Source: DASQVO01 sp035640715 (lineage in GTDB: Bacteria > Actinomycetota > Actinomycetes > Streptosporangiales > Streptosporangiaceae). From it: a stretch of DNA of 6,956 nucleotides. Positions 5,167 to 6,956 of the stretch are shown in pieces. Position 1 is the stretch's first letter. Each line of letters opens with the position of its first letter. The notes below the pieces were generated by a model. The model made no database searches. It had not been told where the DNA came from and worked only from the letters and a program-made list of their open reading frames with translations. The position numbers were made by a program, and so were the translations under genes. The stretch lies in the NCBI GenBank assembly GCA_035640715.1, contig DASQVO010000213.1, forward strand, positions 1 through 6,956. Direction: 5' to 3'.

Positions 5167-6956
5167 TTACAGCTCTCTCAGGACTGCCAGCGGCGGGCGG
5201 CGGGCGGCGCGGATCGCGGCGACAGCGGAAACTATCAGCCCCACGACCGCGAGCGCGGCCACCACGCCAAGGTAGGCCCAGGGCACCGACAGCTGCGCCG
5301 GCGGCGGGTCGAACACTCCGCTGAGCACCTTCACCAGCATCTGCGAGAGGATCCAGCCGGCCGCGCCGCCGAGGACCGCGCCAACGGCTCCGGTGACCAG
5401 GACCTCGCTCCACACAAAACCGCCGAGCTGGCGGGGGTGGGCACCGAGAACCCGGGCGAGCGCAAAGGTCCGGCGGCGTTCGACGAACCCGAGGGTGAGC
5501 AGCAGCGCCGTCGCGCTGATGGCCAGGGCGAGCGCGAAGGACAGTTCGACCTTGGTGAGGCCGGAAAGGTCCACGGCGGTCAATGTGGATCCGATGACCT
5601 GGCGGGACGTGAGGATGTCGGTGATCTTGGCGGCCGGCCCGAGAGCCGCGCGCAGGCGGCCGGCCACGGCCGGCGGTGACGTGCCATCGGTGGTGACGAG
5701 GAACTCGCCGACCGACGGGTTGCCGGTCCGCGCAGCCAGGTACGCCGCGTTGGCCACGAAGAAGCTGTCCTTGGGCGCGGTCGGGAATTCCTTGACGATG
5801 CCGGCGTAGTGGAACGGGACCGTGACGAGCTGGCCGGTGCGCCCGTCCTGGAGCCGCAGCCGGACCAGGTCGCCCGGGTTCAGCTGGAAATCACGCGCTG
5901 TCTCCGCGCTGATCAGGATGGCATCGGGACGCGCGGCGAGCGCCGCCATCAGCTGCGTGGCCGTGCCGCCAGTGAAATAGGCGTCCTGGAGCCCGGTGGC
6001 ACCGGCGACGGTGGCCGCCCGCACCCCGTACATGTCCTGCAGGTCGGAGCCGACGTAGGCGAACCGGTGCTGCACCGGCTCCACCGAACGGACACCAGGC
6101 ACCCGGGCGATGGTCTGGGCCAGGGCTGGCGAGGCCATGGCACCGGGGGATTCGGTGACGGTCACGTCGGCACCATTGGTGAGCAGGGCGTCCACGCGGG
6201 CCTGCTGCCGGTAGGTGGCGTCGAAGATCGCGGTGGATGCGGCGAAGACGATCGCGAGCGCGAGCAGGGTGACCGTGCGGGTGAGGATGCGGCGCTGGCG
6301 CGACAGGCTGGCGGCGACGGTTCCGGACAGGCTTCCGGCCAGTGGCCGGCTGAGCCTGGCCAGTAGCCCCCGGCCCCGGCTCAGCAGGAGATCGGTCACG
6401 CGCCAGGACAGCAGCGCCGCCCCCGCCCAGAAGAGGGCGGGACCGGCGAAGGCCCAGTAGCTGACGGAAAGCGTCGGCAGGCCTTCCGGCACGAGAACCA
6501 GCTGATAGCCGTTCCGGGCGGTGGCGTAGAAGACGGCGGCCGAGCCGAGCAGCAGCCACAGGTCGACGCCGTACCGCATCCACCACGAACGCTGCGGCCG
6601 CCCGACCACGCGGCGCGCCTGGGCCACCGTGATGGCCCGCTGATCCCGCCATGCCGGGACGAGGACGGCAGCGGTGGCGATGAGCAGGCCCGCGGCGGCC
6701 GCCCCCAGGGCCCAGCCCAGTGCCGTGCTGCCCGCCGCGCCGAAGCTGGCCGATCCGAACGCGGCCCGGCCGATGATGGCGGCCAGCGCAAGCCCTGCGA
6801 GCCCCCCGGCCAGCCCCACCACGACGGCCTCGACGGCGGCCAGGCGCAGGATCTGGCGGGCGGTGGCGCCGCGCGAGCGCAGCAGCGCTTGTTCCCGGCG
6901 CCGGCGGGTGGCGGCCGAGTTCGAGATCATGATGGTGAGCACCCCGGCGAGGACCG
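5167..6956 (-). CDS. FtsX/MacB-like ABC transporter permease (3' part)
   Basis: The membrane subunit of an ABC transporter with two FtsX modules, of the type used for lipoprotein, lipid, peptide or drug export or for cell-envelope signalling. The gene runs off the right edge; the frame stays open to the last base, so the GTG at 6942 is internal and not the start. About 595 residues are visible. Numbered from that GTG: the first module's cytoplasmic loop RRRREQALLRSRGATARQI (13-31); hydrophobic segments near 36-58, 76-97, 126-142, 162-180 and 222-242; a large extracellular domain at about 243-460 with VPGVRSVEPV and GIVKEFPTAPKDSFF; then the second module with segments near 466-486, 512-536 and 555-577 around the loop ERRRTFALARVLGAHPRQL (488-506). 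It ends in the typical ARRPPLAVLREL. The pair of extra helices between the modules matches the 10-helix layout of this group. The N-terminal helix, the first extracellular domain and probably an adjacent ATPase gene lie outside the window. The transported substrate is unknown. Confidence 0.93.
   Translation of the reverse strand, partial: VLAGVLTIMISNSAATRRRREQALLRSRGATARQILRLAAVEAVVVGLAGGLAGLALAAIIGRAAFGSASFGAAGSTALGWALGAAAAGLLIATAAVLVPAWRDQRAITVAQARRVVGRPQRSWWMRYGVDLWLLLGSAAVFYATARNGYQLVLVPEGLPTLSVSYWAFAGPALFWAGAALLSWRVTDLLLSRGRGLLARLSRPLAGSLSGTVAASLSRQRRILTRTVTLLALAIVFAASTAIFDATYRQQARVDALLTNGADVTVTESPGAMASPALAQTIARVPGVRSVEPVQHRFAYVGSDLQDMYGVRAATVAGATGLQDAYFTGGTATQLMAALAARPDAILISAETARDFQLNPGDLVRLRLQDGRTGQLVTVPFHYAGIVKEFPTAPKDSFFVANAAYLAARTGNPSVGEFLVTTDGTSPPAVAGRLRAALGPAAKITDILTSRQVIGSTLTAVDLSGLTKVELSFALALAISATALLLTLGFVERRRTFALARVLGAHPRQLGGFVWSEVLVTGAVGAVLGGAAGWILSQMLVKVLSGVFDPPPAQLSVPWAYLGVVAALAVVGLIVSAVAAIRAARRPPLAVLREL

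Noticed and set aside
5809..6366. Plus-strand Gly/Arg/Glu-rich reading frame within the permease gene
   Set aside because: It is antisense to the FtsX permease coding sequence; its composition mirrors the sense codons.
6940..6942. GTG as the start of the permease
   Set aside because: The frame remains open to the window edge, and the residues around this codon are within a membrane helix of the first FtsX module, so the true start is outside the window.

Overview
The window is GC-rich DNA with long uninterrupted reading frames and strong G/C preference at codon third positions. Together with the protein types this suggests a high-GC actinomycete (Streptomyces, Streptosporangiales or a relative). 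The genus cannot be fixed from the sequence alone. It holds five protein-coding genes, two of them cut by the window edges. I see no tRNA, rRNA, CRISPR array, insertion sequence or phage gene.

Left part (1-4016, all rightward): the 3' end of a 2-oxo acid dehydrogenase E2 acyltransferase gene (Ala/Pro linker plus catalytic domain), an 82-bp gap with small hairpins, a 446-residue amidohydrolase of the ATZ/TRZ/cytosine-deaminase-like type, a 63-bp gap, and a 549-residue amidohydrolase of the YtcJ-like (Amidohydro_3) type. The three may form one transcription unit. A plausible but unproven reading is catabolic: two metal-dependent hydrolases open or trim an amide, imide or aminated compound, and an E2-containing complex takes a resulting 2-oxo acid to an acyl-CoA. 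The substrate cannot be read from the sequence. Both amidohydrolases appear to depart from their family at one conserved active-site position.

Right part (4072-6956, all leftward, convergent with the left part): a complete secreted phosphoesterase of the acid phosphatase/PF04185 type with a signal peptide. Upstream of it lie a 210-bp gap and then the 3' part of a two-module FtsX/MacB-like ABC transporter permease. The gap holds two hairpins just after the permease stop, a possible promoter, an exact DnaA-box 9-mer and a good ribosome binding site for the phosphatase. The phosphatase gene is clearly less GC-rich than the genes around it.

Most of the window is ordinary actinobacterial metabolism and transport. 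I found no convincing undescribed system. The points most worth a second look are the two non-canonical amidohydrolases encoded in tandem (in one frame, separated by a single TAG and 21 stop-free codons), the DnaA box ahead of the phosphatase, and the phosphatase's atypical composition.
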